Below the pieces are notes generated by a model. That model was not told the DNA's origin, did not search any database, and worked only from the letters and a program-made list of their open reading frames with translations. Of a stretch of 38,784 nucleotides of DNA, positions 25,471 through 34,079 are shown piece by piece. The translations under genes were made by a program, and so were the position numbers. How positions within the stretch are numbered: position 1 is the first letter of the stretch; every line of letters starts with the position of its first letter. Origin of the DNA: Euryarchaeota archaeon UBA89 (GTDB lineage: Archaea > Thermoplasmatota > Poseidoniia > Poseidoniales > Thalassarchaeaceae); the NCBI GenBank assembly GCA_002495525.1, contig DAFS01000057.1:2176-40959 (forward strand). The letters run 5' to 3'.

Positions 25471-28400
25471 ATGTCTGACCGCCGTAGGACTGCACTTGCT
25501 CTAGTGTTATTGATGATAATCGCCCCGCTAACATCCGCTGCTACCTCTTCTTGGACTGGACCAAGCTCTGTAAATCCTCCAGATGAGGGCATTACTTTGA
25601 CTGGTTTCCGAGCCCCTGGAAATGCTACAGTTCAGGATGGTTGGCTCCACATAACTAATACTGAAACGGCAACATCAATGGATCCAGGAATTGTTTGGGA
25701 GGGTGCCGATTTAGATTCTGGCAGATTTTTCGGAACTAATTTCATTGAAGATATAGAACAAATAACTTTACTTGACGATGGTACTCGATCAAATATTAGT
25801 ACTTTCGATGAAGGTGATATAGATGTTTCAATGAATGACATTTACACTTACTCTCCAGGATGGGAACATGTTTATTCTGTTTCTTCTTCAACATCAGTGG
25901 TAGAATGTAATAACCTTTCTGGGGCATGGGTAGACCATGGATATGACAATAATTTTGATGGTTCTCTGTCCTCAGGAGAAACAACTGAAACTTTGATGTA
26001 TTGCAGCGGTAATGCACTGGAAGATAGCGTCACAACACTGAATGTCACTAATGGAGGAAGTGGCTATTCTGCAGGTACATTATCTGCAACTGGAGGTTCA
26101 GGTAGTGGATTCTCTGGAACTTATTCAATTAGTAGTGCAATTAATAGTATTTCAATTTCAGGCGGAGGCACTGGATATGCTGTTGGAGATTACCTATCCT
26201 TTGTATGTCCTGGTGGATGCACTGGTTCAGGTGCTAATGCATCAGTAGGTAGTGTTGCTAGTAATGGTTCTATAACCTCGATTAATCTAAATAATGGTGG
26301 TTCTGGCTATATTTCACAACAAACAATGTATGTTTTAGTATCCAGTAGCGGCGGAGGCGGCGCTCAACTTTCTAGCGTACTAGATACTACTGGTTCAATC
26401 TATGAGGCTTTTGTAAATAATGGAGGTAGTGGATATACTAGTGCACCTACAATTATACCTAGTTCAAGCGGTACGTCTGCAGCAATTAGTGCGGGTTTAG
26501 GAGGATTTTTCGACTATGAGATCACTGTTACATCAATTGGTACAGGATCGACATCTCAATGTATGCTAGGTGGTTATGTAGTAAATGCTGGGATGGATAC
26601 TGATGAAGATTCTATGTTAGATACAACAGAAATTTCTGATACAAATTATCTCTGTAACATTCAAGAAATGTGGGGCGCTACAACATTCAATCATAATGGG
26701 ACAAATCTTGGTAGCGAACAAACAATGTCTTATGGAACTATTCCATCATCAGCAGTAGAGGGTATCGTAGCAGTCGGTACAATGCCTGGTTCAGCAGTTC
26801 CACGAGGTACAAGCAGTTCTTTCTTATTGCCTCAAGTAGATTTACCAGATTCTGATTTATTCAATGGGCTCTACATGACCTTTGATCACTGGTATCATCT
26901 AGATAGCACTGCATCTGGCGGAGGAGATGGAGCATGGGTAGAATATAGGATTAATACTGGTAGTTGGAATGACTGGACCTATGTTGCTCCAGACGGTGGA
27001 TATACCAGTACCATGTCCACCGATGCCCCTTCTCCTAACGGTGCTCCCAGTGGAGCAGTTCCAGTTTTTGCTTCTGCAACTCACAGTGGATGGCAGAGTG
27101 AGAACATAAGCATATCTTCAATTCCAGATATAGATAATGCTTCTAAAATTCAATTTAGATTCCATATCTGGACATCTCCAAATGCATCTTATGAGAGACC
27201 TGGGTGGTTTTTGGATAATATAGATTTCAATAATGATGGTGTAAACTATGGAGTTTGGCACCATGGCTGTATGTCTCTTACATCTTCATCTTGTAATTAT
27301 GTAGCGAGTTCATATGGAGCTCTCCAAAGAACAATTGATTTATCTGGCACCAACTCTACTTCAATGCTTGAAATAGATATGGAATGGGATTTACAAGGCT
27401 CTACTTACGATAATGCCTGCATCGAATTATCTTTGAATAACGTGACTTGGTATGATATTTCTTCATCCTCTTCATCTACAGCGCAAGCCTGTGAAGATCG
27501 CTCTGGAGCAATACCAGGTTACCCTTCATATGATGGAGTATTTGGAGACCAGAGCAATACAATTAGAACTGTTGAATACAGTATTCCTACTGCTTATCAA
27601 AACCAAGCCAATGTTTACATTAGATTTGTAGTCGATACCGATCTTTACACCAATTATGGTGGGAATTATCCTGGTGATACGCAAGAAGGATTTACCCTTG
27701 AAGATATTCGAGTTGTTGATGATTCAGGAACGGTATTGTTTAGAGATGATTTAGAAAATCAGTTTTCAATGAGTCATTACCCTGTTACTTTCGGTACTAG
27801 CACTGGATATGATGATTGGAATTACTATATTTTAACTGGAGGAATTTTAAGCGAATTATATGGATTTGAAGATTCCACTGCCGGAAATCCTTCTACCAGT
27901 AACGCTCCAGGCTGGTCAAAACAATCTGCATGGAACTATGGTCAATTGGGTACTAATGCAGGGCCTACTGATGAACCTTCTTTCCCCTACGTGTATGGTA
28001 CAAATTTAAATGGTAACTATGGAAATAATCAGAACTCATTGTTAACCTCTCCAACGTATGACATTCCAAATGATGGCCTAGCATACGTAACATTCGATAA
28101 GTGGATATGTACAGAAAATAGCTGGGATGCAGTCGGTCTTCAGATACAGGTTAATGGCGGTTCTTGGAATTATTTCGACCCTCAAATTCCTGGTTGGTAT
28201 GATGGTTCGCCTGGATATTCTGGCAATCAGATGTATGGTCATGATGCATGGATGGGTGGAGATTGTAACCAACAAGAGTTCGAAAATAGACAGGCTCCTC
28301 TATCTAGTTATGCCGGTGACGAGCTAAGATTCAGATTCCGTCTATCTACAGATACTTCAGTAACATATCAGGGTGCCTACATTGATAATTTTGGTATCCT

Positions 28401-31400
28401 AACTGCTAATTATGGTGCAGGTGGATACTGGTTGAGTAATGCTGTAGATATGAGCAATATTGATACTTTCAATTATGGATGGGTAGATATTGAGGCAACA
28501 ATCCCTGAGAATACTTCAATTTCAGGGAGCTTAATCGACATTAGTGATAATGTTGTGCCGGGTTACGAAAATGTTACCTTCCCATTCTCTTTAGCAGGAG
28601 TTGATTCTGAAGAATATGAATTAGTTAAAATTAAGGTTATAATGGACACAAGTGATGAAGAAGTTTCTCCTAAATTAACTAAAATAAGTATTGGCGGTAA
28701 GAGATATCTTGCGGCATCAAGTGCTGATTATAATGGATGGTCTTTCAGCCCGAGTATCGAGGTAGTAGATGAATTACTTAATGCTACAACAATTGCCGGT
28801 ACAATTACTTCCGATTATATTCATTCATCCAGGCCTATCAAGAGCGTGACACTATCTGGTAACTTTTCTAGTGGTTTAATGGTGACTGCATATTCATTCA
28901 CCGGTGCAACATTAGGGCAAACCTCTCAAGGATCAATACCTTTTGCTATCCCTCAAACTGGTTTCTCTCTCTCAGTATCACTACCTACCAATGGCTGGAT
29001 CGATAGGATGGTTATTTCGTCTAATTTCGCCGAGCCAGCAGAAAATCCTGTGGTTGATATGCTTAATGATGGTTCAGTAGATTGGTCATTCCCAATGGGT
29101 GCTGATTACGGGCATTATGGATGGCAATCGCTTGTTTCAGATGGTATTGATTCTCATACAACTGGTACAAGTATTAGCTTAGATTCTGGCACTCCATCTT
29201 CAATAATGGTGAGATTGCCATCTTTGGCTGCAGTAAATAATGGAATAATCTCTGTTGCACCTGATTCTGATGGTCAATTCGAGTCACCGGTTACCTTGAC
29301 AGTAGGATCATCCAGTCAGACTAGTTCTTCTGCTTCAGAGATATTCCATTGCATATTAGATTACAGTCAAATTGCAGGAATTAACTCCCTAACTACATCT
29401 CATACAGATACAGACACTGGAAGGCAATGGCGAGATGTTTCAATTACTTTAGAGTCAAATTATGCGCAAACTGTATCTATTTCGACAATTGGAATAGGCT
29501 ATCTGATATTTGAAAATGTTTCAGGTTTAGGTGCATCAATATCTGATTATCATGATTCTATGACACAAGATGATCCTCCGCCTACTCAGGTTTCAATTCC
29601 AGTAAATATTACTGCAGATATGGGATCAGTTTCCATTGATGGCGACTTAAAGTTCGATTATATAGTCACAAACAGAGATTTCGTGGTTCCAAATACACTT
29701 TATCCTAATGGTGAGACAATTGAAATAATTACTAAACATCATCACTTATTTGATAATTCTAATTTGGATACGATCTCTCTTAGAGGTATCGCTTCTGATG
29801 GCGAGATTTTGATGTTTGAGGTTACTAATAGTGCAGATGGTTTGTGGGGTCAAGGTTCGGATGCGGTATCCTTTACGCAAATTTCTGGTTCATCCGTTGC
29901 TCCAATGAATCCTTCAACATTCTTAGAAATCACAACCCATAATGATGGCTATGATGATGTCACTATACACTGGATGTTTGATGTTAGCTGGATGTGGGAT
30001 GATGTTAATTCAATACGTTGGATATCTCAAGCGTTCGATGCATCAGGAGAGTCAGTGTGGCCGTCCGTATCTCATAGTGGCGAATCTGGAAAGAATGCGG
30101 TTGAAAATGATTTGATGATTGATTCATTCGAAGTTAGAGATCAATTTGGAAGGCTTCTATCAAATCAGTATTCTACATTCTATCCGTTCACAATGACTGA
30201 TGGTAGTGAATTAAATATCACAGGGACCGTTAAGTTCCAAGACTCTACAGCAGTTAGACCGCAAGCGGTTGATTTCACAGTTGGTTTGAATATTTCTGGT
30301 CTAAGTTATCTTTTGACTTCTGAAGAAGATGGTATATATACAGGTCTAATTTCATCTCCAACAGGCCTCTCTAACGTATATTTATCACCTATGATGAACA
30401 CAGTTGGACCTACTGGTTATTCACTTGGTGCAGAAGATGTAACGGGAACTCCGCCATCAGTAAATGTTCGTGTTGATCATGAACCTCCTGTGGCTGGTCC
30501 ACTTGAAGTAAACACTCCTTCTGGTTTGAAAGCAGCTCATGGTAAAGTTTGGGATCCAATGGATCCACTGTCTCTTTTCATAACAGTCGAAGAATCTGAG
30601 GCAAGAGGTGAAATTTTGACACTCAAATATTGGCGAGGTTCAGTAGATGATATCAATGGTGATGGTATTGCTGATGAGGATGAATACCTTTCTATGGTTC
30701 AGCCGCTAACTCCTGGAATGACAGGACAGCAGCAAGTTAATTTCGTTGGAATTGATGTTTCTCAACAAACATTTAATTCCCCTGTTCATATTTATGTTGA
30801 AGGTACTGATTGGGCAGGTCTAAGCTATCAAGATGGAGGTACAGGTGGTGGTGCAGGTGCTTCTAATTCCTGGGCGACTGTAGTTGTAGCAACTGATGAG
30901 CCTACCAGTATTAAGTCCGCAGGGTATTCATTAGACCGTGATTTAGGGTATTTACTTCCAGGTGAGGAACATATATTTACTATGCAAATAGAAGAAGCCA
31001 ATGGTTTGAATACATTGGATAATATATCGATAATGCTTTGCGGTGATGGAACAAGTGAACTTGGAAAAATGAGTTATGATCCTTCAAGAGGAACTATTTG
31101 GTCAGATTTAACTAGCTTCGTAACACCACTTTCTGTACAGACAATGCAAGTCTCTTCAGATATAACTCAACTATCAATGATATTCGAAGTTTCTTGGGAC
31201 TTCCCTTGGGAAGATAATCAGAACTCTTGTAAGCCTAGCGTATCAATAGTTGATGATTTCACCACTGTCGCATACCAAAATAACATTGGTGAACTATCAT
31301 GGTACCTTGACAATAAGTATGTTGCAATTCCTGACTCTATAGAAGATCTTACTCCTCCACAGGCAGAATCTCTAGGAGTTTCTGTCTACTTAGGACAGGG

Positions 31401-32619
31401 AGATGAATTCCGAATGAGTGGATTTGTTTATCATTCTGGTTCGGGTGCATTAGCTGCAAATATCCCAGAAAATCTAGAAGTTGAATTCAAAGTAGTTTAT
31501 GGGACACAGGAAATTAAGATGGTCACATCTGTCAATGAAGACGCTAGTTTCGAAGGTTCAATGATTTTACCTTCAAGAGTTCCTTTGAATCCAACTATGT
31601 CTGTTTCAACTGAAGTTTTGAATGTCCCAGGCGGGGGTTCATCAGATATCAATTCAGATGCTTCTGTAACTGTTGATAGTAAAGCCCCAACAGTATTATT
31701 TGATCAATCAGCCTATCCAGATTCATCATTAGTTTTGTTAGAATCTGATTTAATTAATGATGTATTTGTGACTGTGACGATGGTTGATGAAATCGGTATG
31801 ATAGAAGGTCCTCTGGATGTCTCTTGGGTAATTTTAAGATCTGGTTCTCCAGTTGCTGGCTCTGAAAATACTGGGCAACTAACTATGATTGATGATGGCG
31901 AATCTAAAGATATTTATCAAGGCTATATTGATTTTACACCCCTAAACGGAATGTCAATTGAACAAGGTGATCAGATTGCTTTTTGGGTCACTTCAACTGA
32001 TAGGGCAGGAAATGTCGTTACAGGTTTGGGTAGTGAATCCGCACCGAGAATGCCTACTCTTAGAATAATGAAGTTTAATCCAGAGTATACTAGAGTAGTA
32101 ATCAATCCAACTTCTACTCCAATGGTTGGAGATATGTTAACTTTGCAAACATTCTGGGAAAATGATGGTAAGAGAGAAGGTTCTATCACAGTTGGTCTAT
32201 ACGAATTAAACCCAGAGAATGGACAGTGGTCACGAGCACTTACTACTTTAACCGAGGGTCCTACTGAAATTATTCTTGGTGCGCAATCTTCCAGTGTCAA
32301 TGCACAATTCCAATGGGAATCTTGGTCAGAAGGTCAACCTCTCTTGGTATTAATTATGGAAGATCCTGAAACCGGTGAGATGGACTGGAATAATGATAAT
32401 GGAAACAATATTGACTTATCGGGCATTAATGTTCAACCATTACCAGTAGAAGCGGAATCAAGTACTGGCTTGTATATGGTCATCGGTGTAGCAGTTATTG
32501 CTGTAGCGCTTGTTGCCATTCTTGTAATGCGCAATCGTGGTGGTGAGGATTATTACTATGATGATGATGATGAATACGAAGAAGAAGAAGATTGGGAATA
32601 TGAAGAAGAAGAGGATTAG
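25471..32619 (+). CDS. Giant adhesin-like surface protein with GSGY repeats and acidic cytoplasmic tail
   Basis: The protein has 2382 residues. The signal peptide is residues 1-24 (ALALVLLMIIAPLTSAA). At about 144-181 and 363-397 are two copies of a GxDxNxDGxLxxxE...TxYxC motif (DUF7151-like), enclosing a Gly/Ser region (about 195-337) with repeated NGGSGY. Three MAM or lectin-like sandwich domains lie at about 453-590, 617-765 and 837-980, each with a DN-aromatic closing strand (FLDNIDF, IDNFGIL). Many Ig-like domains follow, with one further calcium loop (DINGDGIADEDE). A membrane helix lies at 2331-2355, followed by a cytoplasmic tail almost wholly Asp, Glu and Tyr. Outward topology suggests cell or particle attachment; the ligand is unknown. 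Confidence 0.87.
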   Translation: MSDRRRTALALVLLMIIAPLTSAATSSWTGPSSVNPPDEGITLTGFRAPGNATVQDGWLHITNTETATSMDPGIVWEGADLDSGRFFGTNFIEDIEQITLLDDGTRSNISTFDEGDIDVSMNDIYTYSPGWEHVYSVSSSTSVVECNNLSGAWVDHGYDNNFDGSLSSGETTETLMYCSGNALEDSVTTLNVTNGGSGYSAGTLSATGGSGSGFSGTYSISSAINSISISGGGTGYAVGDYLSFVCPGGCTGSGANASVGSVASNGSITSINLNNGGSGYISQQTMYVLVSSSGGGGAQLSSVLDTTGSIYEAFVNNGGSGYTSAPTIIPSSSGTSAAISAGLGGFFDYEITVTSIGTGSTSQCMLGGYVVNAGMDTDEDSMLDTTEISDTNYLCNIQEMWGATTFNHNGTNLGSEQTMSYGTIPSSAVEGIVAVGTMPGSAVPRGTSSSFLLPQVDLPDSDLFNGLYMTFDHWYHLDSTASGGGDGAWVEYRINTGSWNDWTYVAPDGGYTSTMSTDAPSPNGAPSGAVPVFASATHSGWQSENISISSIPDIDNASKIQFRFHIWTSPNASYERPGWFLDNIDFNNDGVNYGVWHHGCMSLTSSSCNYVASSYGALQRTIDLSGTNSTSMLEIDMEWDLQGSTYDNACIELSLNNVTWYDISSSSSSTAQACEDRSGAIPGYPSYDGVFGDQSNTIRTVEYSIPTAYQNQANVYIRFVVDTDLYTNYGGNYPGDTQEGFTLEDIRVVDDSGTVLFRDDLENQFSMSHYPVTFGTSTGYDDWNYYILTGGILSELYGFEDSTAGNPSTSNAPGWSKQSAWNYGQLGTNAGPTDEPSFPYVYGTNLNGNYGNNQNSLLTSPTYDIPNDGLAYVTFDKWICTENSWDAVGLQIQVNGGSWNYFDPQIPGWYDGSPGYSGNQMYGHDAWMGGDCNQQEFENRQAPLSSYAGDELRFRFRLSTDTSVTYQGAYIDNFGILTANYGAGGYWLSNAVDMSNIDTFNYGWVDIEATIPENTSISGSLIDISDNVVPGYENVTFPFSLAGVDSEEYELVKIKVIMDTSDEEVSPKLTKISIGGKRYLAASSADYNGWSFSPSIEVVDELLNATTIAGTITSDYIHSSRPIKSVTLSGNFSSGLMVTAYSFTGATLGQTSQGSIPFAIPQTGFSLSVSLPTNGWIDRMVISSNFAEPAENPVVDMLNDGSVDWSFPMGADYGHYGWQSLVSDGIDSHTTGTSISLDSGTPSSIMVRLPSLAAVNNGIISVAPDSDGQFESPVTLTVGSSSQTSSSASEIFHCILDYSQIAGINSLTTSHTDTDTGRQWRDVSITLESNYAQTVSISTIGIGYLIFENVSGLGASISDYHDSMTQDDPPPTQVSIPVNITADMGSVSIDGDLKFDYIVTNRDFVVPNTLYPNGETIEIITKHHHLFDNSNLDTISLRGIASDGEILMFEVTNSADGLWGQGSDAVSFTQISGSSVAPMNPSTFLEITTHNDGYDDVTIHWMFDVSWMWDDVNSIRWISQAFDASGESVWPSVSHSGESGKNAVENDLMIDSFEVRDQFGRLLSNQYSTFYPFTMTDGSELNITGTVKFQDSTAVRPQAVDFTVGLNISGLSYLLTSEEDGIYTGLISSPTGLSNVYLSPMMNTVGPTGYSLGAEDVTGTPPSVNVRVDHEPPVAGPLEVNTPSGLKAAHGKVWDPMDPLSLFITVEESEARGEILTLKYWRGSVDDINGDGIADEDEYLSMVQPLTPGMTGQQQVNFVGIDVSQQTFNSPVHIYVEGTDWAGLSYQDGGTGGGAGASNSWATVVVATDEPTSIKSAGYSLDRDLGYLLPGEEHIFTMQIEEANGLNTLDNISIMLCGDGTSELGKMSYDPSRGTIWSDLTSFVTPLSVQTMQVSSDITQLSMIFEVSWDFPWEDNQNSCKPSVSIVDDFTTVAYQNNIGELSWYLDNKYVAIPDSIEDLTPPQAESLGVSVYLGQGDEFRMSGFVYHSGSGALAANIPENLEVEFKVVYGTQEIKMVTSVNEDASFEGSMILPSRVPLNPTMSVSTEVLNVPGGGSSDINSDASVTVDSKAPTVLFDQSAYPDSSLVLLESDLINDVFVTVTMVDEIGMIEGPLDVSWVILRSGSPVAGSENTGQLTMIDDGESKDIYQGYIDFTPLNGMSIEQGDQIAFWVTSTDRAGNVVTGLGSESAPRMPTLRIMKFNPEYTRVVINPTSTPMVGDMLTLQTFWENDGKREGSITVGLYELNPENGQWSRALTTLTEGPTEIILGAQSSSVNAQFQWESWSEGQPLLVLIMEDPETGEMDWNNDNGNNIDLSGINVQPLPVEAESSTGLYMVIGVAVIAVALVAILVMRNRGGEDYYYDDDDEYEEEEDWEYEEEED

Positions 32620-32621
32620 TT

Positions 32622-32639
32622 GGGGTAAATTCAAACCCC
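32622..32639 (+). terminator. Stem-loop after the giant adhesin (possible terminator)
   Basis: GGGGT and ACCCC form a five-base stem with an eight-base loop, three bases after the stop codon. T-rich sequence follows from about 32650. The stem is short, so this is weak. Confidence 0.3.
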
Positions 32640-32738
32640 GAATAATCCCTATCTTCATGTGATTTTATACTGTTGTCTTTATAGGCTATTTAGTGACCTA
32701 ATTGTCTCTGAGGGAGAAATTCCTTGGATGGGATTGGG

Positions 32739-32909
32739 ATGGACGAAACTAGCGATGCTGTAACTGTGGAAGAACTGAAAAACGAAGTTGAAGACTTGAA
32801 AGTGTTAGTAAATACTCTATTGACTGTTATCATGGAAGAGGCTGACGGCGTGCAATCAGGAGCAGCTCCAACTATTCCTAATCAGCCAAGACGTGGATAT
32901 TGCATGTAA
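32739..32909 (+). CDS. Small helical protein, 56 residues
   Basis: The protein has a strongly helical, coiled-coil-like centre with heptad spacing (VEELKNEVEDLKVLVNTLL) and a flexible C-terminus ending QPRRGYCM. A TATA-like TTTATAG at 32678 lies about 60 bases upstream, and a TTG at 32724 is an alternative start. The stop abuts the convergent glycosylase gene exactly. Small coiled-coil proteins of this kind are plausible subunits or adaptors, but no partner can be named. It is reported because the frame is clean, acidic and fits the tight packing of neighbours. Confidence 0.5.
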   Translation: MDETSDAVTVEELKNEVEDLKVLVNTLLTVIMEEADGVQSGAAPTIPNQPRRGYCM

Positions 32910-33536
32910 TCAATATTCTACGGGCTCTGGGTCTACTGTCCTCCACATGTAACAACAAGCCACAGTGCGCCATGGTTTCCATTTTTCTGAAAGAGCATAC
33001 AACTCATCATTAGACATTCTCACTCCAGAATTATATGATTTTTCTATACCTCTAATCATTCCTATATCTCCTATTGGAAATACATCAGGGCGCAGGAGTG
33101 TAAATATCAAAATCATCTCTGCAGTCCATTTACCTACTCCTCTTAATTTGATTAATTTTTCAATAACCTCTTCATCATCCATTTTATTCCAATCAAATAA
33201 GCTATACTCATGCCAAGATTCAGAAATTCCTATTACATATTCTGTTTTCTTTTGTGATAATCCACAACTTCTTAAATCTTCAAAATCAACAGATAATATA
33301 TTCTTAGGAGTAATTTCTCCTACTTTTTCAGTAAATCTTGACCACACTGTCGATGCGGCTTTAACAGAAATCTGTTGGCCGATTATTGATCGGATTAATG
33401 TAAAAAAAATATCACCTCTAGAAATTAATTCTAAATCATCAAATTTATTTATTATTCTTGAAAGTATTATGTCATTATCTGATAGTTCTTTTTTGGCTGT
33501 TTCCCAATAGTCTGGTCTATCACCTAACAATGTCAT
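32910..33536 (-). CDS. DNA-3-methyladenine glycosylase II-type (HhH-GPD) DNA repair enzyme
   Basis: The protein has 208 residues, a compact member of the AlkA/Mag1 branch of the HhH-GPD superfamily. It would cut alkylated bases from DNA as the first step of base excision repair. The helix-hairpin-helix is KLRGVGKWTAEMILIF, and the catalytic Asp157 lies in FPIGDIGMIRG. The earlier IRSIIGQQISVKAASTVW is also typical of the family. No iron-sulfur Cys set is present at the C-terminus. The start at 33536 is chosen because AGGAG lies about seven bases upstream; a TTG at 33563 would add nine residues. Confidence 0.9.
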   Translation of the reverse strand: MTLLGDRPDYWETAKKELSDNDIILSRIINKFDDLELISRGDIFFTLIRSIIGQQISVKAASTVWSRFTEKVGEITPKNILSVDFEDLRSCGLSQKKTEYVIGISESWHEYSLFDWNKMDDEEVIEKLIKLRGVGKWTAEMILIFTLLRPDVFPIGDIGMIRGIEKSYNSGVRMSNDELYALSEKWKPWRTVACCYMWRTVDPEPVEY

Positions 33537-33555
33537 TGATACTCCTATGACCTCA

Positions 33556-33571
33556 TAGTTCAAGAGAACTA
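33556..33571. promoter_or_regulatory. 16-bp inverted repeat between divergent genes (possible operator)
   Basis: TAGTTC-AAGA-GAACTA is a perfect six-base inverted repeat with a four-base spacer, 17 bases before the ATG of the His-rich protein and 20 bases before that of the glycosylase. A bound protein could control both. Confidence 0.45.
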
Positions 33572-33587
33572 CCGTGTTCGCATTGTC

Positions 33588-34079
33588 ATGGATTTTGAGA
33601 AAATCATGTTCGGTGGTGCAATTGCTGCTACTGTGATTTTTATTGTTTTAAGTGCAACTGGAAATACTGATTTGATAGAAAATGAATCTTGGGCTATAGA
33701 AGAAACCTGTCTTGGAAGTCATTCTAGTGACATTAGTCATACTCACAGTAGTCTATCGATAATAATTAACGGTAATGAGCAATATATATCTCAGAATATT
33801 GGGATACAAGATTCTATGTGTCCTGACGGAATGCGAGGAATACATACTCATGATGATACTGGAAGGCTACATATTGAAACACCAAGCCAAATATCTGCCC
33901 CAATTGGGGCATTTTTCAATATCTGGGGTGAGGTATTCAATTCAGAACAAATTCTCGATAACAAGGTAGACTCTGATCACGAAATTGTGATGTTCGTGAA
34001 TGGAGAAATTAATCAAGATTTTGAAAATTATGTGATGTTAGATAATGATGTAATAGAGATACATTATCAGAATAAGTAA
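33588..34079 (+). CDS. Membrane-anchored His-rich extracytoplasmic protein
   Basis: The protein has 163 residues. An N-terminal membrane helix (residues about 8-24, FGGAIAATVIFIVLSAT) anchors an outer domain. That domain contains HSSDISHTHSSLSIIINGN, SMCPDGMRGIHTHDDTG and RLHIETP, in which six His plus a Cys could bind a metal. The second half, IGAFFNIWGEVFNSEQI, looks like a small beta domain and ends in a short acidic region. Similar HTHD-containing proteins are found in marine archaea, but the function is not known to me. The gene is divergent from the glycosylase and ends exactly where convergent rtcB ends. Confidence 0.7.
   Translation: MDFEKIMFGGAIAATVIFIVLSATGNTDLIENESWAIEETCLGSHSSDISHTHSSLSIIINGNEQYISQNIGIQDSMCPDGMRGIHTHDDTGRLHIETPSQISAPIGAFFNIWGEVFNSEQILDNKVDSDHEIVMFVNGEINQDFENYVMLDNDVIEIHYQNK

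Noticed and set aside
26055..26480. Tandem GSGY-coding repeats as a possible CRISPR array
   Set aside because: Repeats are in frame, diverged, and part of a long protein; there are no constant repeat and spacer lengths.
32965..33510. 181-codon plus-strand frame
   Set aside because: It lies wholly opposite the glycosylase gene, whose motifs are clear; Ser/Ile-rich composition is that of a shadow frame.
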